Positions 46,561 to 54,761 of a stretch of DNA of 56,623 bases are shown in pieces. The notes under the pieces are model-generated. The model was not told the origin of the DNA. It saw only the letters and a program-made list of their open reading frames with translations, and ran no database searches. Made by a program: the position numbers and the translations under genes. The stretch spans positions 1-56,623 of the forward strand of contig CAZDJK010000051.1 in the NCBI GenBank assembly GCA_964505725.1, written 5' to 3'. The first letter of the stretch is position 1; each line of letters opens with the position of its first letter. This stretch comes from CAVRJC01 sp964505725. Lineage in GTDB: Bacteria > Actinomycetota > Acidimicrobiia > IMCC26256 > DASPTH01.

Positions 46561-47253
46561 GTGGACGCGGAGGGAGCTGCGGCGACCAAGCCGGTCGCGG
46601 TGCTGTTCGACATCGACGAGACCCTGGTGCACACCGGGGGTTCGGGCGCCCGCAGCTGGAACGCCGCGTTCGAGAAGCTCTTCGGCGTCGGCGCCGACAT
46701 CGGCGAGCACACGTCGGCGGGTGAGACCGACCCGCAGGTGGCGCGGGAGACGTTCCGCGGTGTGCTGGGTCGCGAACCGGCGGCCGACGAGCTGAGCGCG
46801 CTCTACGCGCGGTACCTCATGCACCTCGCCGACGACATCTGGACCTCGCGCGGGTACCGCGTCCTCCCCGGCGTGCAGGATCTCCTCGTCCGCCTCGGCG
46901 ACTCCGGCGTGATCCTGGGGATCGTCTCCGGCGCGATGGAAGGCGCGGCACGCACGAAGCTCATGCCTGCGAACCTGAACCGGTTCTTCCTCTTCGGCGC
47001 GTACGGATCCGACTCCCCCGACCGCCCCGAGCTCACCCGGCTCGCGATCGACAAGGCGGCCCGACTCCACGGGGAGCTCGTTCCCGCGCAGGTCTTCGTG
47101 CTCGGCGACACGCCCCGCGACGTCGAGGCCGCGAACGACGCGGGCGCCGTCTCCATGGGCGTGGCGACCGGGCGGTACTCGGTCGACGAGCTGAGCGCCG
47201 CGGGCGCGGCTCACGTCGTGCGCTCGCTCGAGGATGCGTTCCCCGGAGTCTGA
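46561..47253 (+). CDS. HAD family hydrolase (phosphoglycolate phosphatase-like)
   Basis: A 230-residue HAD phosphatase with motif I DIDET (17-21), motif II VSGAMEGAARTKLM and motif III/IV VLGDTPRDVEAANDAGAVSMGVATGRYS. The insert cap is of the helical C1 type. It dephosphorylates a small phosphate ester; the substrate is unknown. GAGGAGGCGG precedes the GTG at 46561. Confidence 0.9.
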   Translation: MDAEGAAATKPVAVLFDIDETLVHTGGSGARSWNAAFEKLFGVGADIGEHTSAGETDPQVARETFRGVLGREPAADELSALYARYLMHLADDIWTSRGYRVLPGVQDLLVRLGDSGVILGIVSGAMEGAARTKLMPANLNRFFLFGAYGSDSPDRPELTRLAIDKAARLHGELVPAQVFVLGDTPRDVEAANDAGAVSMGVATGRYSVDELSAAGAAHVVRSLEDAFPGV

Positions 47254-47279
47254 GCCCGCCTGACGGCCGTGGGGTTGCG

Positions 47280-47699
47280 CTACGTCGTTCCCGCGCGGTC
47301 GCGGCCGTAGGGATCACCGGTAATCGCCTCGGTGTGTGCCGCGCACACCCAGCGTCCGTCGCGGCGGACCCAGGTGGAGGTTTCGGCGGCGTCGAAGGAG
47401 ACCGGGGTGCCGTCGACGGTCAGATCCTCGTGCACGGTGTACGCGACGACCGCGGTGTCGTCGCCGAGCACGAGCACCTCGACGTCGTCGCCCATGCGGT
47501 AGTCGACGATGCTCCATGAAGCGTTCTCCATCATCCCCTTGAACGAGGCCCGGTCGACGCGTCCGACGCCCTGCGCGCCGGTGACGACGCACGGGTCGTC
47601 GGTGAGCTCGACCGCGGCGTCCACGTCCTTGTCCTGCATCGCCTGCCAGTACCTCGCCTCGAGGTCGCGCAGCTCCTGCTCCACTCCCGCGTCCGCCAT
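47280..47699 (-). CDS. SnoaL/DUF4440-like protein
   Basis: A 139-residue NTF2-like fold of the SnoaL/DUF4440 type: LEARYWQAMQDKDVDAAVELTDDPCVVTGAQGVGRVDRASFKGMMEN, then VVAYTVHEDLTVDGTPVSFDAAETSTWVRRDGRWVCAAHTEA. The last pattern (TxxWxxRdGrWvxahh) is the family signature. No catalytic role is clear. It converges with the HAD gene, 26 bases between stops. Confidence 0.85.
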   Translation of the reverse strand: MADAGVEQELRDLEARYWQAMQDKDVDAAVELTDDPCVVTGAQGVGRVDRASFKGMMENASWSIVDYRMGDDVEVLVLGDDTAVVAYTVHEDLTVDGTPVSFDAAETSTWVRRDGRWVCAAHTEAITGDPYGRDRAGTT

Positions 47700-47791
47700 C
47701 GTGGCCTCCTTGCCCTCGTGAGGTGGTCCGCCCCGTACTTACCCGCCGGCCCGGCGCGCGTCACCTGCGAGTCACCCGGTGGCGTGGGTCC

Positions 47792-48004
47792 TCACTCGTC
47801 CTCGAGGCGGAACCCGACCTTCAGGGTCACCTGGAACCAGTCGACGGTGCCGCCCTCGAGCGAGCCGCGGATGTCGGTGACCTCGAACCAGTCGAGGTGT
47901 CGCAGGGTCTTCCCCGCGCGCTCGACCCCGTTGCGGATCGCCTGGTCGATCCCGTCCTTCGACGACCCGACGATCTCGGTGACTCGATAGGTGTGGTTCG
48001 CCAC
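47792..48004 (-). CDS. Dodecin family flavin-binding protein
   Basis: A 70-residue dodecin: NHTYRVTEIVGSSKDGIDQAIRNGVERAGKTLRHLDWFEVTDIRGSLEGGTVDWFQVTLKVGFRLED. The pair of Trp residues (HLDWFEVTDIRG and VDWFQVTLKVGF) is the flavin or CoA sandwich. It assembles a dodecamer that stores FMN/riboflavin. GGGGGGAACCAA precedes the GTG. The 92 bases downstream and 83 bases upstream hold no gene. A dodecin fits the flavin-rich theme of the window. Confidence 0.93.
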   Translation of the reverse strand: MANHTYRVTEIVGSSKDGIDQAIRNGVERAGKTLRHLDWFEVTDIRGSLEGGTVDWFQVTLKVGFRLEDE

Positions 48005-48087
48005 TTGGTTCCCCCCTCGTCTCGGGACTCCGGACCCTCGCATCATCGCAGAGACCGCCGGCGGGCCCGGCGCCCGACCACCGGCCC

Positions 48088-48843
48088 TCAGCGGGCGGTC
48101 CACCCGCCGTCGATGACGAGCACGTGACCCGTGCAGTACGAGGACGCGTCGCTCGCCAGGAAGAGGAGAGCGCCGTCGAGCTCGTGCTCGTCGCCGATGC
48201 GGCCCATCGGGCAGTTGCGCGTGATGTAGCCCATGGTGGACGGGTCCTCCATTGCCGGCGCCATCGACTCCGACGGGAAGAAGCCCGGCGCGAGCGCGTT
48301 CACCCGGACGCCCAGGCGGGCCCACTGGCACGCGAGCTCGCGCGTCAAGTTGACGACCGCACCCTTGGATGCGCAGTACGCCGCCTGCGCGATGGGCATC
48401 GACGCCACCATGCCGTACACCGACGCCATGTTGATGATCGATCCCGCACCCTGTTCGATCATCACCCGCGCCGTCGAGCGCGCCAGATCGAACAGGCCGA
48501 CGAGGTTGACGTCGACGACGGCGCGGAAGTCGTCGATCGAGGTGTCGAGCGCGGGGCCGCCGAGACTGAACCCGGCGTTGTTCACCAAGATGTCGACCTG
48601 ACCGAACCGGTCGACGGTCGTCGCCACGAGCTGTCGGATCTGCTCGCGGTCGGCGATGTCGGTGGTGACCGGGACCACGCCTGGGAGCTCGTCGGCGAGC
48701 TGCTCGAGGTTCGCCGTGCGCCGCGCCGCGACCACGACGTGCGCGCCGTGCTCGTGCAGCACCTGGGCGAAGCGGCGCCCGAGCCCGCTCGAGGCGCCAG
48801 TGACGATGGCGACGCGCTCTTCGACCGAAAAGCCGGTGTCCAT
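48088..48843 (-). CDS. Short-chain dehydrogenase/reductase
   Basis: A 251-residue classical SDR. The NAD(P) site TGASSGLG is at 15-22, and the catalytic triad is Ser141, Tyr156 and Lys160 (YCASKGA). Other landmarks are DILVNNAGFSLGGPALD, ALAPGFFPSE and CTGHVLVIDGGWTAR. The oxidised substrate is unknown. ATG at 48843; 56 bases separate it from the second cyclase gene, which is on the same strand, so the two may form an operon. Confidence 0.92.
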   Translation of the reverse strand: MDTGFSVEERVAIVTGASSGLGRRFAQVLHEHGAHVVVAARRTANLEQLADELPGVVPVTTDIADREQIRQLVATTVDRFGQVDILVNNAGFSLGGPALDTSIDDFRAVVDVNLVGLFDLARSTARVMIEQGAGSIINMASVYGMVASMPIAQAAYCASKGAVVNLTRELACQWARLGVRVNALAPGFFPSESMAPAMEDPSTMGYITRNCPMGRIGDEHELDGALLFLASDASSYCTGHVLVIDGGWTAR

Positions 48844-48899
48844 CGCGCTTGTCTAGCGCGTGATCTCCGACGGTGCTGACGCCCGCGCGATCGCCGCGG

Positions 48900-49841
48900 T
48901 CAGCACACCGCGACCGCGTTGGGCGGGGAGGCGACGCCACTACGAACGTTGATCGGCGCCGACACGAACAGGAAGTCCCAGTTGCCGCTCGCCGCGCACT
49001 CCTCGGCCAACGGGTCGAGGTCGAACAGCTCGCCGAGTGGCATGCCGAGCAGCGGCAGGAGGTTGAAGTGCAGGAACTCGTCGGGGGCCCGTGAGGGCGG
49101 CCACGACTCGACCGCGGGGTTGTCGGACCCGACGGCCGCGAGGTGCCAGTTCCAGAGCTGCGCGATGGTGGCGCGCCCGGGCTCGAGCCCCGGGTTCACC
49201 TGCGTGTCGCGCTGACCGAGGTGCACCCGCTGCTCCTGCGCGAGGCCCCGGTACCACGTCGTCCACCCGGTCCGCACGAGGAGCACGTCGCCGGCCTCGA
49301 CCTCGGTGCCCTGGTCGGCCAGGCACGCCGCGACCTCGGTCACCGGGATGGGGTCGACCTCGCCCTGGCGCAGCGGCCGCCGCTGCGCGGCGCGCCAGCG
49401 GTCGACGTCGGCGAGGATGCCGCGGCCCACCAGTCCGTGCTCGGCCCAGTGGTGCATGCCGTGGTCCTGGTCGGGCACGCCGCCGTAGTGGCCGTGCTCG
49501 GGGTGGGCGATGTGGCGGAAGCCGTCCCACTGCGACGACGACTGCGTGTTCCAGTTGTGGAGCATGTCGTCGTGACTGCCTCCGAGCGGCCCCACCACCT
49601 CGTGGTGCATCTTCGGCCGCCCGAAGAGCGGCGGGTCGGGCACACCGAAGTCGAGGTTCAGGCCGTACGACCGTCCCGAGCGGACGCACCGCGCCGCCGC
49701 CGACGCGGCCCGCGCCGGCGTGAGCAGGTTCAGGCAGCCGAGGTAGTCGGGATCGCCCCACAGGCCCCAGGAAGAGCCGAGGGGCGCACCGTCGCGCACG
49801 GGCAGCTCGTCGTAGCCGGGCAGGTTGTCGTCCACGGGCAC
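48900..49841 (-). CDS. Cyclase family protein, paralog of the gene at 3106-4050
   Basis: A 313-residue kynurenine-formamidase-like cyclase. It shares with the first gene PGYDELPVRDGAPLGSSWGLWGDPDYLGCLNLLTPARA, NTQSSSQWDGFRHIAHPE, VGRGILADVDRW and the C-terminal ASPPNAVAV. Its metal region reads MHHWAEHGLVGRGI, replacing DHWARKGLVGRGV. GTG at 49841 follows AGGAGTAGACCCA. It is divergent from the nitroreductase by 63 bases. Confidence 0.87.
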   Translation of the reverse strand: MPVDDNLPGYDELPVRDGAPLGSSWGLWGDPDYLGCLNLLTPARAASAAARCVRSGRSYGLNLDFGVPDPPLFGRPKMHHEVVGPLGGSHDDMLHNWNTQSSSQWDGFRHIAHPEHGHYGGVPDQDHGMHHWAEHGLVGRGILADVDRWRAAQRRPLRQGEVDPIPVTEVAACLADQGTEVEAGDVLLVRTGWTTWYRGLAQEQRVHLGQRDTQVNPGLEPGRATIAQLWNWHLAAVGSDNPAVESWPPSRAPDEFLHFNLLPLLGMPLGELFDLDPLAEECAASGNWDFLFVSAPINVRSGVASPPNAVAVC

Positions 49842-49904
49842 TGGGTCTACTCCTGATCCGCGTCGCGCGAAAGACTGGCGCCGCCGACGAGACCGAGAGG
49901 CGAG

Positions 49905-50522
49905 GTGTCCGTGGACCACAGCAAGCTCTCGATGCCGATCGGGGAGGCGATGTTCACCCAGCGCGCCATCCGCCGGTTCCGACCGGATCCGATCCCGATC
50001 GAGGACATCCACCTGCTCCTCGAATCGGCGGTCAAGGCGCCCAACGGCGGCAACCAGCAGATCGCGCGGTTCCTCGTGGTGAACGACCCGGCGCGGATCC
50101 GCGAGTTCGGCGCCCTTTACCACGACGCGTGGTGGGCGAAGCGACGCGACGAGGGCTTCGAGCGGTTCGAGGACCTCCCGCCGCGCTTCCACGCGGCGGC
50201 CGGGCTGGCCGACGCGATGGGCGAGGTGCCGTGCATCGTGTTCGCGCTCGCACTTCACAACGGCTCGGCCGATTCCGTGATCCCCGCGGTGCAGAACCTG
50301 ATGCTCGCGGCGCGGGCGATCGAGATCGGCTCGGTCCCGACGACGCTCCACCCCACGGTCATGGACCGCTTCCGCGCCCTGTTCGCGATCCCCGACGACG
50401 TCGGCTTCCATTTCTGCGTGCCGCTCGGCTACCCGAAGGGGAACTTCGGCCCGAACGTCCGCCGGCCGACGTCGGAGACGGTCTTCCTCGACCGCTGGGG
50501 CGGACCGGTTCCCTGGACCTGA
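49905..50522 (+). CDS. Nitroreductase family protein
   Basis: A 205-residue nitroreductase: EAMFTQRAIRRFRPDPIPIEDIHLLLESAVKAPNGGNQQIARFLVVN carries FMN-binding RxxRxFxxDP and APNGGNQQ, with VIPAVQNLMLAARAIEIGSVPTTLHP and VCVPLGYPKGNFGPNVRRP. The G-K-F-G-P pattern at the end resembles BluB-like or other three-layer members. It reduces quinones or nitro compounds, or carries out related FMN chemistry. The start GTG at 49905 is divergent from the cyclase; GTG at 49911 is an alternative. Confidence 0.88.
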   Translation: MSVDHSKLSMPIGEAMFTQRAIRRFRPDPIPIEDIHLLLESAVKAPNGGNQQIARFLVVNDPARIREFGALYHDAWWAKRRDEGFERFEDLPPRFHAAAGLADAMGEVPCIVFALALHNGSADSVIPAVQNLMLAARAIEIGSVPTTLHPTVMDRFRALFAIPDDVGFHFCVPLGYPKGNFGPNVRRPTSETVFLDRWGGPVPWT

Positions 50523-50546
50523 CGCGGTCCGTCCTACGTCGGTCGC

Positions 50547-51764
50547 TCAGTTCCGCGGCACGTCGCGCCAGGCGATGCCCTTGTCGACGCGCACGTCGCC
50601 CGGGAGCCCGAGGACGCGTTCGCCGAGGATGTTGCGCATGATCTCCGACGAGCCACCCTCGATCGAGTTCGCGCGGCTGCGCAGGAACCCCTTCACGGGG
50701 TCACGCCCGCCGTCGAAGCCGATGGGCCCGCCCGCGCCCGGCTCGTAACCGGCGACCAGCATCCCGTCGGCCCCGAGGAGATCGACACAGAGGTCCCACA
50801 TCCGCTTGTTGAGCTCCGCGTAGGCGAGCTTGCCGGTGGAGCCCTCGGGCCCCGGCGTGCCGGTGGTGCGGTTGGCGCCGGCCCGCAGGTTGGTGAGTCG
50901 CGCGCACTCGGCCTCGACCCACAGCTGCACGAGGCGATCGCGGAGCACCGGGTCGCGCGAGCCCCGCGCCTGCCACACCTTCATCACCTCGCCGATCGGA
51001 CCGGAGCCGCGGGCGGCGGCGCCGCCGCCGATCGAGACGCGCTCGTTCATGAGCGTCGTCGTCGCCACCCGCCAGCCCTCGCCGACCGCGCCGAGACGCT
51101 CCGCATCGGGCACGCGCGCGTCGTGGAAGAACACCTCGTTGAACTCGGCGTCGCCCGTCATCTGGCGCAGCGGCCGCACCTCGACGCCCGGCTGGTGCAT
51201 GTCGATGACGAAGTAGGTGAGTCCTTCGTGCTTCGGGACGTCGGCGTCCGTGCGCGCGACCAGCATCCCCCACCGCGCGAAGTGCGCGAGCGAGGTCCAC
51301 ACCTTCTGCCCGTTGACGACCCACTCGTCACCGTCGCGCACGGCCATGGTCGAGAGCCCGGCGACGTCGGACCCTGCGCCGGGCTCGCTGAAGAGCTGGC
51401 ACCAGATCTCCTCAGCGGTGAACAGCGGGCGGAGGTATCTGAGCTTCTGCGCGTCGCTGCCGTGCGCCACGACCGTCGGCGCGCCCATGCCCATGCCGAT
51501 GACGTTCCGGCTGCGGTTGGCCTCGGACACGCCGGCGGCGCGGAGCCGCTCGTCGACGCGCCGCTGGAACCGCGGCGGGGCGCCCATCCCGCCGTTGCCC
51601 GCGGGGAAGTGCACCCACGCGAGGCCGAGGTCGAACTGCGCGCCCCAGAGCTCGACCGGGTCGGTGCGCGCGGGCGGGTGCTCGTCGAGGAGACGGCTCA
51701 ACGCGTCGTCGACCGCAGTCTGCACCTCGCCCGGGGCCACTCCGTCCCGGTCGGTCGTGGTCAC
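50547..51764 (-). CDS. Acyl-CoA dehydrogenase
   Basis: A 405-residue acyl-CoA dehydrogenase. The FAD region is WCQLFSEPGAGSDVAGLSTMAVRDGDEWVVNGQKVWTSLAHFARWGMLVARTD; the nucleotide-side LTYFVIDMHQPGVEVRPLRQMTGDAEFNEVFFHDARVPDAERLG follows, and the C-terminus has RSRANSIEGGSSEIMRNILGERVLGLPG with the catalytic-loop spacing of ACAD enzymes. It oxidises acyl-CoA to enoyl-CoA; chain length is unknown. It converges with the nitroreductase. GTG at 51764. Confidence 0.92.
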   Translation of the reverse strand: MTTTDRDGVAPGEVQTAVDDALSRLLDEHPPARTDPVELWGAQFDLGLAWVHFPAGNGGMGAPPRFQRRVDERLRAAGVSEANRSRNVIGMGMGAPTVVAHGSDAQKLRYLRPLFTAEEIWCQLFSEPGAGSDVAGLSTMAVRDGDEWVVNGQKVWTSLAHFARWGMLVARTDADVPKHEGLTYFVIDMHQPGVEVRPLRQMTGDAEFNEVFFHDARVPDAERLGAVGEGWRVATTTLMNERVSIGGGAAARGSGPIGEVMKVWQARGSRDPVLRDRLVQLWVEAECARLTNLRAGANRTTGTPGPEGSTGKLAYAELNKRMWDLCVDLLGADGMLVAGYEPGAGGPIGFDGGRDPVKGFLRSRANSIEGGSSEIMRNILGERVLGLPGDVRVDKGIAWRDVPRN

Positions 51765-51831
51765 GCGGTCATCCTAAGCGTGCGCGACGGAGTGCAGGCC
51801 TGGTGCGGGGCATGATGACGCCGAGCACTTC

Positions 51832-51933
51832 ATGTTCGCGTTCATCATCTTCCTGTTGATGTGGCTCCAGGCGTCGAACTATTGGGGCATCGGCCGATGG
51901 TGGCGCGCCAAGACCCCCGCGATCCTCAACTGA
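51832..51933 (+). CDS. 33-residue single-helix membrane protein
   Basis: MFAFIIFLLMWLQASNYW begins a 33-residue ORF (end RAKTPAILN), which would form one membrane helix with an aromatic-rich edge (NYWGIGRWW). The open frame runs from 51778 without another start, so ATG at 51832 is the only choice; a weak GAG lies before it. The GC-rich strand makes such a hydrophobic ORF unlikely by chance. No family is recognised. It occupies the otherwise empty gap between the acyl-CoA dehydrogenase and the gene at 52090. Confidence 0.5.
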   Translation: MFAFIIFLLMWLQASNYWGIGRWWRAKTPAILN

Positions 51934-51983
51934 CTCGTCGCCCGGGAACGCGCGCGCCGCAGCCCGACGGCACGTGCGCCGTC

Positions 51984-52014
51984 TTGACAACCGTGCCCAC
52001 TCACCCGGTACGGT
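51984..52014 (+). promoter_or_regulatory. Promoter: TTGACA and TACGGT
   Basis: TTGACA (51984-51989) is a perfect -35, and TACGGT (52009-52014) fits TANNNT, with a 19-base spacer. The -10 is embedded in CACCCGGTACGGTCG, identical to the -10 region at 25934-25948. Transcription should begin near 52021. Confidence 0.6.
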
Positions 52015-52026
52015 CGGCCCGCGTCG

Positions 52027-52043
52027 GTGGGGGCAATCCCCAC
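52027..52043 (+). promoter_or_regulatory. Hairpin in the 5' untranslated region
   Basis: GTGGGG (52027-52032) and CCCCAC (52038-52043) pair around a GCAAT loop, just after the expected transcription start. The rest of the leader (to 52089) has repeated GAGCAA/GAGCGAG runs ending in GAGGGGG, the Shine-Dalgarno. No known riboswitch was recognised. Confidence 0.45.
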
Positions 52044-52089
52044 GGCACGCAGCGCGAGCAAGGGTGAGCAAGCCGAGCGAGGGGGAACA

Positions 52090-53115
52090 GTGACCGAGAC
52101 GATCTCAGCGGTGGAGACCCCGCCCGACGGCTACCCGGACGGCACGTACCCGCAGCAACGACGGATGGGCCAGTTCAACTGGCTGCAGATGGCCGGCTTC
52201 ACCGTCTGCCCGGAGGACCAGGTGGTCACGCGCACCTACTTCGGGCTGCGTCACACCGACACCTGGTTCGACGCGTTCCTGACCGGAGCCTCGGGCGAGT
52301 TCTACATGTTCTCGCACGACGTCAGGAGCGATGCCGACGGCTCGCTCGCGGCCGCCGGGATCATCGGCGGGTTTCGCGTCGCACCTTCGGGGCTCGAGCC
52401 GGACGCCCGGTACGGGCAGTGGAGCGGCGCGGTGACCCAGACGCTGACACCCGACAACCGGATCGTGTACGCGGCGACCGGCCCGACGAGCCCGGAGGAG
52501 GTCAGCTTCGGCGAGCGCGAGTTCGAGTGGAAGAGCGCGAACGGCGACATCCAGCTCGCGGGCACGCTTGCCGGTCAGGGCACGCAGTGGCACCACGCGT
52601 GGCGCCGCCCGGATCACGAGACGGGCGAGATGTTCTACAACCACCAGGGGTACCGCGTGGAGGGCACCTACTTCGGGGAGCCGGTCAGCGGCCACGTCAT
52701 CGTCGAGACCATGTGGGGCAACGAGAACTACACCGACACGTGGTTCGTGCAGAACCGGATCGGTCACTGGTCGATGTTCGTGAACAACTACGACGACGGC
52801 ACCTCCGAATACGGCCAGATCCTCTGTGGCGAGTACGGCGCCCGAGGTGCCGTCATCGTCGACCACACCGGCCGCGAGGTCGTGTGCACCACGAACGTGA
52901 ACGCGTTCGAGGAGGCCGACGGGCGCGTCCGCTACGAGCTCGGCGACGGGGAGACGTGGGAGTTCTCGGTCGACCCGAGGTGCGCGCTGAGCTTCCCCCG
53001 AACCACGCTCGGGTTCGGCAGCTGCCAACGCGTCGGCGAATCGCGCACCGTCGCCAAGGCGAGCGGCAGCTACCTCACCGCCGACCGCCTCCCCCCGCGG
53101 CAGCCCTTCGCGTGA
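52090..53115 (+). CDS. Uncharacterised two-lobe beta-rich protein
   Basis: A 341-residue protein with internal duplication: RTYFGLRHTDTWFDAFLTGASGEFYMFSHD in the first half mirrors NENYTDTWFVQNRIGHWSMFVNNYDD in the second. Such pseudo-dimers of beta barrels occur in AttH/lipocalin-like proteins, but no family is assigned. There is no signal peptide. It has its own promoter (51984) and ribosome site (GAGGGGGAAC). It converges with the PadR gene, 41 bases overlapping at the ends. The gene at 39781 is also beta-rich but does not share these motifs. Confidence 0.65.
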   Translation: MTETISAVETPPDGYPDGTYPQQRRMGQFNWLQMAGFTVCPEDQVVTRTYFGLRHTDTWFDAFLTGASGEFYMFSHDVRSDADGSLAAAGIIGGFRVAPSGLEPDARYGQWSGAVTQTLTPDNRIVYAATGPTSPEEVSFGEREFEWKSANGDIQLAGTLAGQGTQWHHAWRRPDHETGEMFYNHQGYRVEGTYFGEPVSGHVIVETMWGNENYTDTWFVQNRIGHWSMFVNNYDDGTSEYGQILCGEYGARGAVIVDHTGREVVCTTNVNAFEEADGRVRYELGDGETWEFSVDPRCALSFPRTTLGFGSCQRVGESRTVAKASGSYLTADRLPPRQPFA

Positions 53116-53794
53116 CCTCGCCCATGCTCGCCGCGGACCGGGCACGGACGTCCGCGGCGAGGATCACGCTGACACTCTCGGCCCGGCGGACGCCCTCCTC
53201 GGCGGCGCCGACGTCGAAGGGGGCGCGAACCACGTCATCGGGCCACGCCTCGACCGTGTCCACCGCCCACTCCACCCATTTCGCGACCGTCACGTAGAAG
53301 TCGGTCAGGAAACGCCCACCGAGCTGGTTGAGAGCGGCACGCTGCGGGAACAGGCCGCGGCCTTCGAGGTAGGCACGCGCGGTCGCGAGGTTCTCCTCGT
53401 TCTGCTCGAGCACCCATCGCCGGGCCGCGTCGAGGTTGGTGAGGATGTCGGCCTTGGAGCCGCTGTCGGAGAAGCTGATCTTCAGCAGCTGCTCGAACTC
53501 CAGCACGGGGCCCTCGCCCGGCTCGCGCAGCCACCGCGCCAAGGCGCGGCGTCCCTTGGCCGTGATGGTGTAGCGGGTCCGCCGCCGACGCCCGACCGAG
53601 TCGTCGCTCGCGCGGGCGTACCCGTGGGCGACGAGCTTCTTGGGCTCCTCGTAGAGCTTGCTCTGCGCCCGGGGCCAGATGCGGCGCATGCTCCGGTCGA
53701 CCTGCTGCACGAGCTCGTGCGTGGTCCACGGCTTCACCGCGAGGAGCCCGAGGATCGAGTACGACGTCGTGGTCAGCGCGGGCGGGCTTGACAT
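53075..53794 (-). CDS. PadR family transcriptional regulator
   Basis: A 239-residue PadR protein. The winged helix is SYSILGLLAVKPWTTHELVQQVDRSMRRIWPRAQSKLYEEPKKLVAHGYARASDDSVGRRRRTRYTITAKGRRALARWL, and a long C-terminal region (LLKISFSDSGSKADILTNLDAARRWVLEQNEENLATARAYLEG) follows, as in class-I PadR dimers. The ATG at 53794 has GGGAG 4 bases before it. It is divergent from the methyltransferase gene, with the operator at 53796-53836 between them, so it probably represses both. The last residues run into an Arg/Gly-rich tail overlapping the gene at 52090. Confidence 0.88.
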   Translation of the reverse strand: MSSPPALTTTSYSILGLLAVKPWTTHELVQQVDRSMRRIWPRAQSKLYEEPKKLVAHGYARASDDSVGRRRRTRYTITAKGRRALARWLREPGEGPVLEFEQLLKISFSDSGSKADILTNLDAARRWVLEQNEENLATARAYLEGRGLFPQRAALNQLGGRFLTDFYVTVAKWVEWAVDTVEAWPDDVVRAPFDVGAAEEGVRRAESVSVILAADVRARSAASMGEVTRRAAAGGGGRR

Positions 53795-53795
53795 G

Positions 53796-53836
53796 ATACT
53801 CCCTTTGGGACATCCTAAATCTCCCAAGGGGAGAAT
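53796..53836. promoter_or_regulatory. PadR operator: inverted repeats in the divergent promoter
   Basis: ATACTCCCTTTGGGA (53796-53810) and TCCCAAGGGGAGAAT (53822-53836) are inverted copies, 13 of 15 positions matching. Each arm is itself near-palindromic (TCCC-AAA-GGGA), so four half-sites are possible. The left arm overlaps the PadR ribosome site, and the right arm precedes the methyltransferase GTG by 14 bases. PadR binding at both arms would repress both genes. Confidence 0.65.
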
Positions 53837-53850
53837 ACCAGGAGGGTCCC

Positions 53851-54720
53851 GTGACCGAGCCCCAGCCCCGGGACAGCGGCATACCGGTCGCCCGATCGAA
53901 CGTCGAGCAGCTCCGCGCCTGGGACGGCGACGAGGGCGCGTACTGGGCCGCGCACGCAGAGCATTTCGACCGGTCCGCGCTCCCGTTCCACCGTCGGCTC
54001 CTCGCGGCCGCCGGCATCGGTCGGGACGAGCGGGTACTCGACATCGGGTGCGGCACCGGCCAGACCACCGTGCTCGCAGCACGCACCGCGAGCGCGGGCT
54101 CCGCCCTCGGTGTGGACCTGTCGTCGCCGATGCTCGCGTACGCGCGTCAGCGGGCCGCCGAAGAGCGCGTGGCGAACATCACGTTCCAGCAGGCCGACGC
54201 GCAGATCCACCCCTTCGACACCGCCGGCTTCGACGTGGTGATCAGCAACACGGGCGCGACCTTCTTCGGCGATCCCGTCGCCGGGTTCACGAATGTCGCA
54301 CGCGCGCTACGTCCCGGCGGACGCCTCGCGCTCCTGACGTGGCAGTCCCTCGCGCGCAACGAGTGGGTCCGTGAGCTCACCGGCGCGCTCGCGGCGGGGC
54401 GTGACCTTCCGGGTCCTCCGCCGGACGCGCCGAGCCCGTTCGCGCTGGCGGATGCCGACCGCGTGCGCGCCGTGCTCGCGAGCGCTGGCTTCGCGGACGT
54501 CGAGCTCGAAGAAGGCACTGAGCGCATGTGGTTCGGTGACGACGCCGACGACGCCTACGGGTTCGTGCTCGGCCTGCTCGGATGGATACTCGAGGATCTC
54601 GACGCGGCGGGCCGGACCCGCGCCCTCGCCGCCTTGCGGGCGTCCACCGCGGCCCACGAGAGCGCCGACGGCGTTCGCTACGACTCCGCGGTGTGGGTCG
54701 TCCTCGCCGCGCGCCCCTGA
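53851..54720 (+). CDS. SAM-dependent methyltransferase (UbiE-like)
   Basis: A 289-residue class I methyltransferase. Motif I is VLDIGCGTGQTTVLAARTASAGSALGVDLSSPMLAYARQRAAEE (SAM site), then FQQADAQIHPFDTAGFDVVISNTGATFFGDPVAGFTNVARALRPGGRLALLTWQ. The C-terminal cap is rich in Ala and Leu. The substrate is unknown; regulation by PadR suggests response to a phenolic or toxic compound. GTG follows GGAGGGTCC. Confidence 0.92.
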   Translation: MTEPQPRDSGIPVARSNVEQLRAWDGDEGAYWAAHAEHFDRSALPFHRRLLAAAGIGRDERVLDIGCGTGQTTVLAARTASAGSALGVDLSSPMLAYARQRAAEERVANITFQQADAQIHPFDTAGFDVVISNTGATFFGDPVAGFTNVARALRPGGRLALLTWQSLARNEWVRELTGALAAGRDLPGPPPDAPSPFALADADRVRAVLASAGFADVELEEGTERMWFGDDADDAYGFVLGLLGWILEDLDAAGRTRALAALRASTAAHESADGVRYDSAVWVVLAARP

Positions 54721-54761
54721 CCGCGAACGATCATCCGCCCGGCCGTTCTCCGTGTCCGCGT

